A DNA stretch of 44,105 nucleotides from Verrucomicrobiota bacterium (GTDB taxonomy: Bacteria > Verrucomicrobiota > Verrucomicrobiia > Verrucomicrobiales > DEV007), in NCBI GenBank assembly GCA_002862135.1, contig PKCI01000090.1:1-44105 (forward strand), read 5' to 3'. Numbering within the stretch: position 1 is the stretch's first letter; every line of letters starts with the position of its first letter. A program made the position numbers and the translations under genes. Shown here one piece after another: positions 26,354 to 32,920 of this stretch. Under the pieces are notes generated by a model, which saw only the letters and a list, made by a program, of their open reading frames with translations, made no database searches and had not been told where the DNA came from.

Positions 26354-26595
26354 ACTCTCAAAACGAGAGGCCAAATTTCCGTGAATCGAGAATTCCAACA
26401 CGATTGGTACCGGCAGCGGATGTGACGGAGGGGGAGTATCGGGCAGCGCGCATTCACCAGGGACTGATGTTGCTGTTGACCGGCATCGGGAATTTTGTTG
26501 ATTGGCTGATGTTCCACCAAAAGTGGCTTTTAATATCCATTCCAATTCTTGGGCCTTTCAAAACCCCGCGATTTTCGGGGTGGTGTTCCACGTAG
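26350..26595 (+). CDS. Possible small membrane protein coupled to the LAB_N gene
   Basis: 81 codons starting at an ATG that overlaps the LAB_N stop (ATGA at 26350), the same coupling as at the previous junction. The first 40 residues are hydrophilic (EGEYRAARIHQG), followed by a membrane-length segment (LMLLLTGIGNFVDWLMF and KWLLISIPILG). The last 20 codons run through the hairpin at 26564-26580 and look non-coding, so the true gene may once have ended differently or be shifted. I do not recognise a family. The coupling argues for a real gene; the tail argues against an intact one. Confidence 0.5.
   Translation: MNSQNERPNFRESRIPTRLVPAADVTEGEYRAARIHQGLMLLLTGIGNFVDWLMFHQKWLLISIPILGPFKTPRFSGWCST
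26564..26580 (-). terminator. Terminator-like hairpin read on the minus strand
   Basis: CCCCG at 26564-26568 pairs with CGGGG at 26576-26580, with a 7-base loop. On the minus strand it is followed by TTTTG. It has the form of an intrinsic terminator for a minus-strand transcript, yet no secure minus-strand gene precedes it; an uncertain helical frame lies antisense at 26729-26561. It also interrupts the tail of the plus-strand small frame. Confidence 0.35.
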
Positions 26596-26729
26596 CGGCA
26601 AGATACTGTTTTTCAAGGGCCTCTGACTTGAATACAGCGAGGCTTCGGATGTATTCGGAATACAAGCGTTTCAAGGTCGCCAGTGAAGCTTTTGCCAGGG
26701 ACGCCGAAGAGAATTCACACTCCCCCACG

Positions 26730-26957
26730 ATGAAAACAATTGCACGCTTCACGACGCTCGAAGAAGCCCAGATTGCCAAGCTGACTCTTGGGGCTGCCGG
26801 GATCGAGGCCTTTATCCCCGACGAGATGAGTGCCGGAGTCGCTCCTATGTTTTTTGTGAATAAGCCAGGAGTCCGGTTACAAGTCTTCGAAGAAAATGAA
26901 GCAGCCGCGCAGACTATTCTCGAAGTCGAGATTGAAGATGCTGAGAAACCGTCGTGA
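26730..26957 (+). CDS. DUF2007 family protein
   Basis: 75 residues from the ATG at 26730. The frame is open upstream to 26502, but that part has no protein character. The sequence MKTIARFTTLEEAQIAKLTL, GIEAFIPDE and RLQVFEENEAAAQTIL matches the DUF2007 pattern: a small ferredoxin-like alpha/beta domain with an acidic, aliphatic C-terminus, described as a putative signal transducing protein without demonstrated activity. It has no signal peptide, so it is cytoplasmic. It lies 134 bases beyond the preceding membrane gene chain and converges with the DUF1080 gene. Confidence 0.82.
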   Translation: MKTIARFTTLEEAQIAKLTLGAAGIEAFIPDEMSAGVAPMFFVNKPGVRLQVFEENEAAAQTILEVEIEDAEKPS

Positions 26958-27011
26958 CCGTGAGTTAGCGTCAGCGGTAGAAATGGTGTTCTAGCGAGTG
27001 TTGATCTATTC

Positions 27012-27091
27012 AAACGCTGGGGAAGCGTTTACTGCTTCTTAGCTCGGTGCCGGTGTTTTTTTGTGCCGAGGAGCGAAATTTGGCTCTTTTT
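27012..27091 (+). terminator. Hairpin cluster between convergent genes
   Basis: Three successive hairpins: AAACGC 27012-27017 with GCGTTT 27025-27030; CTCGG 27043-27047 with CCGAG 27066-27070; and GAGC 27071-27074 with GCTC 27083-27086 followed by five T (27087-27091). The last has the form of a weak plus-strand intrinsic terminator for the DUF2007 gene. Confidence 0.4.
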
Positions 27092-27101
27092 CGCCTCTGA
27101 C

Positions 27102-28535
27102 TCAGTATGGAAGCTCGCGAATGTAGAGGTTTTTGAAGAAGAGCTCGCTCCCGTGGTGTTGAAGCTCAATCTGATCGGCCCTCGGAAGTGGCGTGGTTCT
27201 CGTTTTGTCCCAGTAGTTCTCAAGGACGGTGCGGTCGACGACCAGCTTACCGTTGAGCCAGATAGAAACGCGATCTCCGACCATGCGAACCAGAAATGTA
27301 TTCCACTCTCCTGGCTTTTTGTCGGCGTTGGCGAGAGGGCGGTTGCTGGCCTGGCGGTTGTTCCAGAGGCCGCCGGATCCAAGGTTTCGCCCGGTGCGAT
27401 AAGCAGTGACCCAGTCCTCGGGGGTTGAGGGCGTGGAGCCGTCCTTGGTTCGTGCATCCCATGGGTCCCAGATCTGGATCTGAGGCGTGCCGCGAAGGTA
27501 GATGCCGCTGTCAGCACCGGGTGGGATCTTGAAGTCGACGTAGAATTCGAAATCACCGTAGTCTTTGTCTGTGCACAGCGACTGTCCTTTTCCGTCATAG
27601 GTCAGGACTCCATCCATCACGCTCCAGTGTTCCTTCATGACTCCATCGGCTGCCGCCTGGGCTTCTCCAAGGGCTTTTCCTTTCAGCGCCCGACGCTCGT
27701 TCGCGTTCTTATGGGCGAGGCCCTTCCATCCTTCGAGGTCCTTGCCATTGAAGAGGGTGGAGAATCCTTTCGGAGCTGTGTTGTCAGGATTGTCTTTCAA
27801 CAGCGGTGTGCTTGGAGCGAAGTCAGCAAGGCGGATATCCTTGAATTCGACATGATCGCTATGACCGCAGAACTGAATGTGGCCCTTTCGGCTTTTCAGT
27901 CCCGAGTGTGGCCTGTCATCAACCGGAGTGAGTTTGTCGAGGTAGGCGTCGAGAATGACGGCTCCGTTGAGCACCACTTTTACATGGTCTTCGATGCAGA
28001 TGACCGTCTGCTCGTTCCATTCTCCAACCGGCTTCAGGTAACCGGTTTTGGCGGGGAAAACCCCGTAGATGGAACCATGCACTTGCCAGGGCTTGAGCCA
28101 GGTCAGTTTTTTTCCGTCCTTGGTTTCGGAAATATAGCGCTGGCCACCATGGTCGAGAATCTGCAATTCCATTCCAGCATAGGCGGCGTTTTGTCCTGAC
28201 GGAACACGAATGCCAAGCCCGTTGTTGCCACTTTCAGTCAGCTTAAACTGGAACTGGAAAACGAAGTCGGAGTATTGCTTTTCGGTTTCCAGAATCTTGG
28301 CACCCTTTTGACAGACTAAAATTCCGTCTTCGACGACATACTTTTCGGTATCACCCTGCCAACCCGTTAGGTCTTTGCCGTTGAAGAGTGTCTGCCAACT
28401 ATCAATAGAATTGAGCCGCTCAAGAGTCGCAGCGCCTTCGAGCTTGTTGACATCGCGCTTAGGTTTCTTGTCTTGAGCGGTTAGTGGTAGCGCCAGAATA
28501 GAAAAGGCGGCGAGAAAAGCAGAAGCGAATTTCAT
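27102..28535 (-). CDS. Exported tandem DUF1080 (3-keto-disaccharide hydrolase-type) protein
   Basis: 477 residues from the ATG at 28535, which starts a signal peptide (FASAFLAAFSILALPLTAQ); the extra 12 residues to 28571 are unlikely. Two DUF1080 domains are arranged in tandem, each opening with the family hallmark: SWQTLFNGKDLTGWQG at about 55 and STLFNGKDLEGWKG at about 260. Each continues with a beta-sandwich including EDGILVCQKG or MDGVLTYDGKG, and a strand ending in GLGIRVP or SGIYLRG. DUF1080 proteins have a concanavalin-like fold, and characterised members cleave 3-keto-glucosides; activity here is inferred. With sulfatases and Gfo/Idh/MocA oxidoreductases in the window it fits an oxidative route for sugar release outside the cytoplasm. 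Confidence 0.9.
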   Translation of the reverse strand: MKFASAFLAAFSILALPLTAQDKKPKRDVNKLEGAATLERLNSIDSWQTLFNGKDLTGWQGDTEKYVVEDGILVCQKGAKILETEKQYSDFVFQFQFKLTESGNNGLGIRVPSGQNAAYAGMELQILDHGGQRYISETKDGKKLTWLKPWQVHGSIYGVFPAKTGYLKPVGEWNEQTVICIEDHVKVVLNGAVILDAYLDKLTPVDDRPHSGLKSRKGHIQFCGHSDHVEFKDIRLADFAPSTPLLKDNPDNTAPKGFSTLFNGKDLEGWKGLAHKNANERRALKGKALGEAQAAADGVMKEHWSVMDGVLTYDGKGQSLCTDKDYGDFEFYVDFKIPPGADSGIYLRGTPQIQIWDPWDARTKDGSTPSTPEDWVTAYRTGRNLGSGGLWNNRQASNRPLANADKKPGEWNTFLVRMVGDRVSIWLNGKLVVDRTVLENYWDKTRTTPLPRADQIELQHHGSELFFKNLYIRELPY

Positions 28536-28622
28536 GCCCTTTACTTGAGCGGAACGCTGCCGGTAAGGCAATCACGCGGTTGCGGGGCGGAGAGTTCCCT
28601 TTCGGGAAGATGTGGCGTTCTG

Positions 28623-28942
28623 CTAATGCAGGGGCGCGGTATGTTCTTCCATAATTTCCTCACTGCGCTGGATGTGGGCTTCAGCCTTCTCCGGATCGTT
28701 GGTGGTAGCGATGCGGAAAGTGCTTCTCCTTCATCTACGGCGGCAAGGCGGTTGAACCCGATAGCAACTCCGTCTGTCTCTGTGGTCAGTGGGGTCTTGC
28801 GGCAACCAAGAGGATCTCCAACGACTCCGAGCTTGGTTTCGGGCCCGACAGTGTGGCCGAGATCGACACTGTTGGAAAAGAGGCATCCATGAGGAGCGCG
28901 CAGCGACCGGGGTCCTGTGGCAACCACCGTTTTGGATTTTGG
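28623..28942 (-). pseudogene. C-terminal remnant of a succinylglutamate desuccinylase/aspartoacylase-type gene
   Basis: The minus strand from 28942 reads VVATGPRSLRAPHGCLF, SVDLGHTVGPETKLGVVGDP and TDGVAIGFNRLAAVDEGEAL, the typical C-terminal beta domain of M14-type desuccinylase/aspartoacylase proteins. A one-base deletion near 28722 then moves the frame, and it continues as FRIATTNDPEKAEAHIQ and SEEIMEEHTAPLH to a TAG at 28625-28623. An in-frame TAG at 28945-28943 cuts it on the other side, and the zinc-binding catalytic domain is absent. This accounts for most of 28536-29000; the rest of that interval shows nothing but a weak terminator. Confidence 0.7.
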
Positions 28943-28980
28943 CTACGACGTGCCGCGCGGCCCAAACGGATTTATTCGAT

Positions 28981-29002
28981 CAAAAGTAAAGGCTAAAAGC
29001 CT
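28981..29002 (-). terminator. Weak intrinsic terminator after the HIT gene
   Basis: AGGCT/AGCCT stem of 5 bp (28990-28994 with 28998-29002), 3-base loop, followed on the minus strand by TTACTTTT. It overlaps the stop codon of the HIT gene at 29001-29003. The stem is short, so efficiency is doubtful. Confidence 0.4.
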
Positions 29003-29345
29003 ATCCCGGAGGCCACTGCATCTGGCGACCGGATAGAAGGTGAACGTGAAGATGAGGCACTGCTTCGCCTCCATGCTTACCGTTGTTGATCACCAGTCGA
29101 AATCCTTTATCACTGCTGTTAAACCCGAGATCCGACGCAACTTTTTGCGCCGTAAGAAGCAGGTGACCTAATATGGCTTCATCCTCGGGTTCTGCTTCGC
29201 CTACCCGTGGGATTGGCTTCTTGGGGATGACAAGAATGTGAGTTGGTGCCTGCGGCGAGATATCCTTGAATGCCAGCGCCTTGTCGTCCTCGAAAACGAT
29301 GTCAGCAGGGATATCGCGGGCGATAATTTTCTCGAAAAGAGTCAT
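29001..29345 (-). CDS. HIT family nucleotide-binding protein (HinT-like)
   Basis: 114 residues, the usual HinT length. HIT proteins hydrolyse nucleoside phosphoramidates and related adenylates in the cytoplasm. The N-terminus [20 protein letters not shown], the central [17 protein letters not shown], and the catalytic triad motif HLHVHLL near residue 98 (following GGEAVP) are all present. The C-terminal WPPG is characteristic of the PKCI-related branch. It begins six bases after the preceding unknown gene and is the last gene of the nrdR operon, so its synthesis is probably coupled to that gene. Confidence 0.95.
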   Translation of the reverse strand: MTLFEKIIARDIPADIVFEDDKALAFKDISPQAPTHILVIPKKPIPRVGEAEPEDEAILGHLLLTAQKVASDLGFNSSDKGFRLVINNGKHGGEAVPHLHVHLLSGRQMQWPPG

Positions 29346-29351
29346 GGCTGA

Positions 29352-29915
29352 TCAGGAAGCGATCATGAACGTCATCTTCGGGCTGACTGCTGACGCCTGG
29401 GCTTTCGCTTGGTCGAGAAAGTCCGAGATTTCCTCATGCAAACTTTCGCAGCGCTTGGACCACTTCTTGGTGGCAACGAGGCGCTTCACACAGGGCTTGA
29501 TGCCGTGGCACTCAACGCGACTGACGCCTCCGTAGGTTGCCGAATGGAGTTGTTTCTGGAGGAGCTGGAAAAAGACGAGTTCATAACCCGTGCCGGCCCG
29601 GCGGGCGAGTTCGTTGAGTGAAATGCGAACTGGTGGAGGAGTCTTGTCGATGTTCAGCGCGACATCAGTTAGACCAAATTTAGCAAGCGTCTTCTCGATG
29701 CGTGCAAAGAACTCATCTGAATCAATCACCGTGCCCTTATAGTGGTTGGCGAGGAAGCGTTCGACACCACGCGAGATGTCTTCGGCGAGCCAGGCCGGTA
29801 CATCGGTTCCCTGGGTGGCATTGGTGAGAGTTTCGGTGATCCAGTCTTTCTGGCATAGGGCGAGGTTGGCAGAGCCGATACGAATAAACGGCAGCGCCTG
29901 AGGGAGTGCGATCAT
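29352..29915 (-). CDS. Unknown protein between nrdR and the HIT gene, ATP-cone-like helices
   Basis: 187 residues, not assigned to a named family. It has no signal peptide or membrane segment. Residues about 25-85 (WLAEDISRGVERFLAN, then SDEFFARIEKTLAKFGLTDVA) resemble the helical half of an ATP-cone, in which helices of the form AEEIA..V...L and E..V..VL...G...VA follow a short strand; the nucleotide-binding N-terminal part is not obvious. The C-terminal half contains ELARRAGTGYELVFFQLL and a cysteine-bearing segment (VECHGIKPCVKRL), then an acidic helix. It lies 87 bases after nrdR and six before the HIT gene. The ATP-cone likeness is inference; the gene itself is well supported by its tight context. 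Confidence 0.72.
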   Translation of the reverse strand: MIALPQALPFIRIGSANLALCQKDWITETLTNATQGTDVPAWLAEDISRGVERFLANHYKGTVIDSDEFFARIEKTLAKFGLTDVALNIDKTPPPVRISLNELARRAGTGYELVFFQLLQKQLHSATYGGVSRVECHGIKPCVKRLVATKKWSKRCESLHEEISDFLDQAKAQASAVSPKMTFMIAS

Positions 29916-30002
29916 GGGTTACTTTCTGTGGGAAGGGTGGGGCGGATTCGGTTGAGTCTTTTTGTTAGTATGTCGTGAGTGTCGGTCGCGATGCCTCGAG
30001 AA

Positions 30003-30506
30003 TCAGTTCTTCTGCCCGACTTCGAAAAGATCGGGCTGGAGAACATTGTCGAGAGGGGAATTCCCGAGCGATTCGATGACTTCGCTGAATTCACCGACGT
30101 CTTGGAACTGTCGGTAAACGGAGGCGTAACGAACAAAAGCAACCGGGTCGATGTTCTGAAGGCGAGACATCACCTTGGGACCAATCATCCGGCTGGGGAG
30201 TTCCTTAAGGTTCTCCGCAGTCAGTTCGTTAACAATCTCGTCGACCGCGGATTCGAGCACATCGAGGGAAACCGGGCGTTTCTCGCAGGCCTTGATTAGG
30301 CCGCTGAGTAGTTTGTCGCGTTTGAAGGGTTCCCGGGTGCCGTCTCGCTTAATAACGAGAATATCGCGTCGTTCGACCTGCTCGTAGGTGGTGAATCGGT
30401 GGCCGCATTCCAGACATTCACGTCTTCGTCGGATGGAAAAACCATCCTTGGAGAGGCGGGAATCGATGACCTTGTCATCCAGGCTGCTACATTTCACACA
30501 ACGCAT
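30003..30506 (-). CDS. nrdR: Transcriptional regulator NrdR
   Basis: 167 residues, somewhat longer than the usual 150-160. NrdR represses ribonucleotide reductase genes in response to ATP/dATP ratio. The N-terminal zinc ribbon has CVKCSS and ECLECGHRF cysteine pairs with VIDSR and IRRRRECL between them, and TTYEQVE after it. The ATP-cone follows: VIKRDGTREPFKRDKL, LIKACEKRPV and VMSRLQNIDPVAFVRYASVYRQF. The C-terminal extension (PLDNVLQPDLFEVG) is a little unusual. No ribonucleotide reductase gene is in the window. Three NrdR-box-like sites lie 45-117 bases upstream of its start, suggesting autoregulation. Confidence 0.97.
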   Translation of the reverse strand: MRCVKCSSLDDKVIDSRLSKDGFSIRRRRECLECGHRFTTYEQVERRDILVIKRDGTREPFKRDKLLSGLIKACEKRPVSLDVLESAVDEIVNELTAENLKELPSRMIGPKVMSRLQNIDPVAFVRYASVYRQFQDVGEFSEVIESLGNSPLDNVLQPDLFEVGQKN

Positions 30507-30541
30507 GACTTAAGCGTGTCAACTTTGCGACGATGTTGCGA

Positions 30542-30569
30542 GGATTACAACAAGATGTAGGGGTGTCAA
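30542..30569 (-). promoter_or_regulatory. Candidate nrdR promoter
   Basis: On the minus strand TTGACA (30569-30564) is followed after 16 bases by TAATCC (30547-30542), 35 bases before the nrdR ATG. The -35 is perfect; the -10 is weak. Another TTGACA at 30522-30517 is too close to the start to serve. Confidence 0.45.
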
Positions 30570-30632
30570 CGGCAAAAAACCACAATATATTGGCTTTTGA
30601 GCCCAAAAATAGATCCCAAGCACAAGATATTG
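30551..30632 (-). promoter_or_regulatory. Three phased NrdR-box-like sites upstream of nrdR
   Basis: The published NrdR box core is CwAtATaTwG. Site 1, CAATATATTG at 30583-30592, matches it perfectly and is a palindrome. Site 2, CAAGATATTG at 30623-30632, has one mismatch. Site 3, CAAGATGTAG at 30551-30560, has two. Starts are 32 and 40 bases apart, near three and four helical turns, as known for NrdR boxes that act in tandem. Site 3 lies between the -35 and -10 elements of the candidate promoter, a position where bound NrdR would block polymerase. Two other bits support a repeat origin: CACAA(T/G)ATATTGG occurs at sites 1 and 2, and GGGGTGT follows sites 2 and 3. Confidence 0.6.
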
Positions 30633-30656
30633 GGGTGTTTGTTCAGCAACACTTAA

Positions 30657-30729
30657 ATATCCGGAAAAGGTAAGGCAGTAGGCCTATGGATCGCGGTGTT
30701 CAAGCATAACGGGCGAAGGATCCGGATAT
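30657..30729. repeat. Nine-base inverted repeat
   Basis: ATATCCGGA at 30657-30665 and its complement TCCGGATAT at 30721-30729 are 55 bases apart, just downstream of the MFS gene on its transcript strand. Possibly a long hairpin or remnant of a small mobile element; it has no T run. Confidence 0.3.
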
Positions 30730-30736
30730 GGGCCGG

Positions 30737-31987
30737 TTATGAGTTGTTTTCTTGGTCGGCTCTAAGACCACGATAATTGATTTTGACTGCTTTGAACGAT
30801 TTCGCAGCGATGATTGCTGCCAAACCGACAATGAACGCGCTGCAGAAGAATGCTGCTCCTGGGAGAATGAAAGGCGTGTGTTTGCTGATGAAGTAACCGA
30901 AGATCCCGGTGGCGAGAGGCGGCCCGATAAAGCCGGCCACGCTCTGCAGGCTAGTCAACGAGCCTTGGATGCCACCCTGCTCATCGGCGCAAACTGTAAT
31001 TGAGATCATTCCCTGGATTGCCGGAACCGCTAAACCGCCGAAAGAACCGAGTACAATGATCGGATAAACTGTCCAAGGTTCTGACGAGAGGCCATAACCA
31101 ACCATCGATGCGGCCATGGTAAGGAGTCCACCGACAGCCGCATTTCGTTCACCTATTTTCGGGATAATGATTCGAGAAAGGCCACCTTGAACGATAGCAC
31201 CTGTGAGACCCACGAGCGCAAGTGATAGCCCGGTTTCTTTAGTCGTCCAGTTATACCGGAATGCCGTGTAGAGCACCCAGATAGCCGGATAGATTTGATG
31301 AGCGAGGCTGCTCAGGAAGTAACTGATAGAAAGTCCGTGGACAAGCGGGTGTCTGCGCAATTCGAGAAGGGCACCAATCGGATTAGATCGCTTCCAAATG
31401 AAGGCGCGGCGGTTTTCCGGTTTGAGTGACTCAGGAAGAATGAAGACACCGTAGAGCCAGTTGATCAATGTAAGAGCACCGGCAACGTAAAAAGGAAGGC
31501 GCAGATTCTCTTCGCCTAACCAGCCTCCAAGTGCCGGGCCAAAAATCAACCCGAGTCCAAAAGCAGCACCGATAATACCGAAATTGGCAGCCCTCCTTTC
31601 TTTCGGGCTAATGTCAGCAATGTAGGCGACGGCAGCGGCAAAATTTGCACCGGTGATCCCGGAGATGATGCGGGCGATGAAGAACCAGGCCAAGGTTGGG
31701 GCCCAGCCCATCAGGAAGTAGTCGATGCCTGAACCAAAGAGGGAGACTAAAATGACCGGCCTTCGCCCGAAGCGGTCAGAAAGGCTTCCGATCACCGGTG
31801 CACAGGCGAATTGCATCAGAGAGTAGATCCCTGCGAGGGCACCGAACATGTAGGAGGCATTATCAATTCCGCCGGCGGTGAGCTCATGAATAACCCGGGG
31901 GAGGATAGGAATGATCAAGCCTAAACCCAGCGCGTCCAGCAAGAGCGTGATGAAGATGAAAATGAGTGCCGGTCTGGGTCGAGTCAT
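30737..31987 (-). CDS. MFS transporter (TetA/drug efflux-like family)
   Basis: 416 residues from the ATG at 31987; the in-frame start at 32020 would add 11 unlikely residues. Twelve membrane segments in two halves are expected. The conserved MFS loop motif is GSLSDRFGRRPVIL, and RPALIFIFITLLLDALGLGLIIPILP at the N-terminus is typical of the tetracycline-resistance/multidrug proton antiporter branch (also SGITGANFAAAVAYIADI). It probably exports a small hydrophobic molecule using the proton gradient; drug resistance should not be assumed. The TerC gene ends 47 bases upstream on the same strand, so the two may be co-transcribed. Confidence 0.92.
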   Translation of the reverse strand: MTRPRPALIFIFITLLLDALGLGLIIPILPRVIHELTAGGIDNASYMFGALAGIYSLMQFACAPVIGSLSDRFGRRPVILVSLFGSGIDYFLMGWAPTLAWFFIARIISGITGANFAAAVAYIADISPKERRAANFGIIGAAFGLGLIFGPALGGWLGEENLRLPFYVAGALTLINWLYGVFILPESLKPENRRAFIWKRSNPIGALLELRRHPLVHGLSISYFLSSLAHQIYPAIWVLYTAFRYNWTTKETGLSLALVGLTGAIVQGGLSRIIIPKIGERNAAVGGLLTMAASMVGYGLSSEPWTVYPIIVLGSFGGLAVPAIQGMISITVCADEQGGIQGSLTSLQSVAGFIGPPLATGIFGYFISKHTPFILPGAAFFCSAFIVGLAAIIAAKSFKAVKINYRGLRADQENNS

Positions 31988-32034
31988 GCACCGGTGCACC
32001 GGTTGGGGATATCTGCTCAAATCGGAGGGCGGGC

Positions 32035-32847
32035 TCAGGAGTGAGTCTCTTCCGCTTGAGCATGAGCCAGTTTCTCTTGTTTGGCGAGCAGGCGCTTTTG
32101 GTATCGGCTTTGAACGACGTCAGTGAGGACGAGCACGGCGATAACAAAATAGAAGGTCGTTTTGGTCATTTGATGGACCTCGTGGCCGAAGAACTTGAGA
32201 TGAGCAAGGTGTCCCCCCTCGGTAAGGAGCATGATGCCTACGATTAGAAGAATGAAGAGCCCCAGCACCTCATACATGCGGTTCTTTTGAAGGAATTCGG
32301 AAACTTTGTCAGAGAGCCAGATCATGAGTATGCCGCCGATGACGATCGCGGTAGCCATCACGACAAAGTTCTTGGTAAGAGCCATGGCACTGAGGATTGA
32401 ATCAAAGGAGAAAACAAGGTTCATCAAAACAATCCAGGTAATCACTGAAGCGACCGATTTGGTAGATCCCTCGCCGACGTGCCCTTCGTGTCCCGGGTTA
32501 ATGGCGATCATGTGAAACACCTCCTTGATAGCGGTGTAGATGATGAACCCTCCGCCCGCCAGCACAATAAGGGAATGAACGGTGAACTCGCCGGAAACGA
32601 ACGAAGTGTTGAGAGCAAACGCGGTCGCCTGGACTTTGTCGATCACGGTCTTGAGGATAAAGAGAAGACCGATGCGGAGAAAAATCGCCAGCCCGATACC
32701 GAGTTGGCGAACTCTGGCCTGCGTTTGTTTCGGCGCCCTTTGTGACTCGAGCGAAATATAGAGGAGGTTGTCGAAGCCCAGGACTGCCTGAAGCATGACA
32801 AGCATGAGCAAGGTAAAGAGGTTCTCTACGGTAAAGAGATCAGCCAT
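32035..32847 (-). CDS. TerC family integral membrane protein
   Basis: 270 residues, about seven membrane segments. TerC proteins are linked to tellurite resistance and to manganese or calcium homeostasis and membrane protein secretion in different bacteria. The two acidic membrane motifs are present: LQAVLGFDNLLYISL near residue 22 and LVFSFDSILSAMALT near 145. A histidine-rich loop (GHEGHVGEG) lies between them. The C-terminus is charged and helical (RYQKRLLAKQEKLAHAQAEE). Metal export is a reasonable guess, especially for manganese. It is upstream of the MFS gene on the same strand. Confidence 0.92.
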   Translation of the reverse strand: MADLFTVENLFTLLMLVMLQAVLGFDNLLYISLESQRAPKQTQARVRQLGIGLAIFLRIGLLFILKTVIDKVQATAFALNTSFVSGEFTVHSLIVLAGGGFIIYTAIKEVFHMIAINPGHEGHVGEGSTKSVASVITWIVLMNLVFSFDSILSAMALTKNFVVMATAIVIGGILMIWLSDKVSEFLQKNRMYEVLGLFILLIVGIMLLTEGGHLAHLKFFGHEVHQMTKTTFYFVIAVLVLTDVVQSRYQKRLLAKQEKLAHAQAEETHS

Positions 32848-32920
32848 AAAAAGAGCGGGTCTTGAAGGTCCTGTTTGTCACCTCGATAAAAGCGTGTCAG
32901 GAGAACGACTCAAACCAAAA

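Noticed and set aside
30737-31987. Tetracycline resistance gene
   Set aside because: Only general likeness to the TetA-type MFS branch; no regulator (TetR) beside it and no mobile element.
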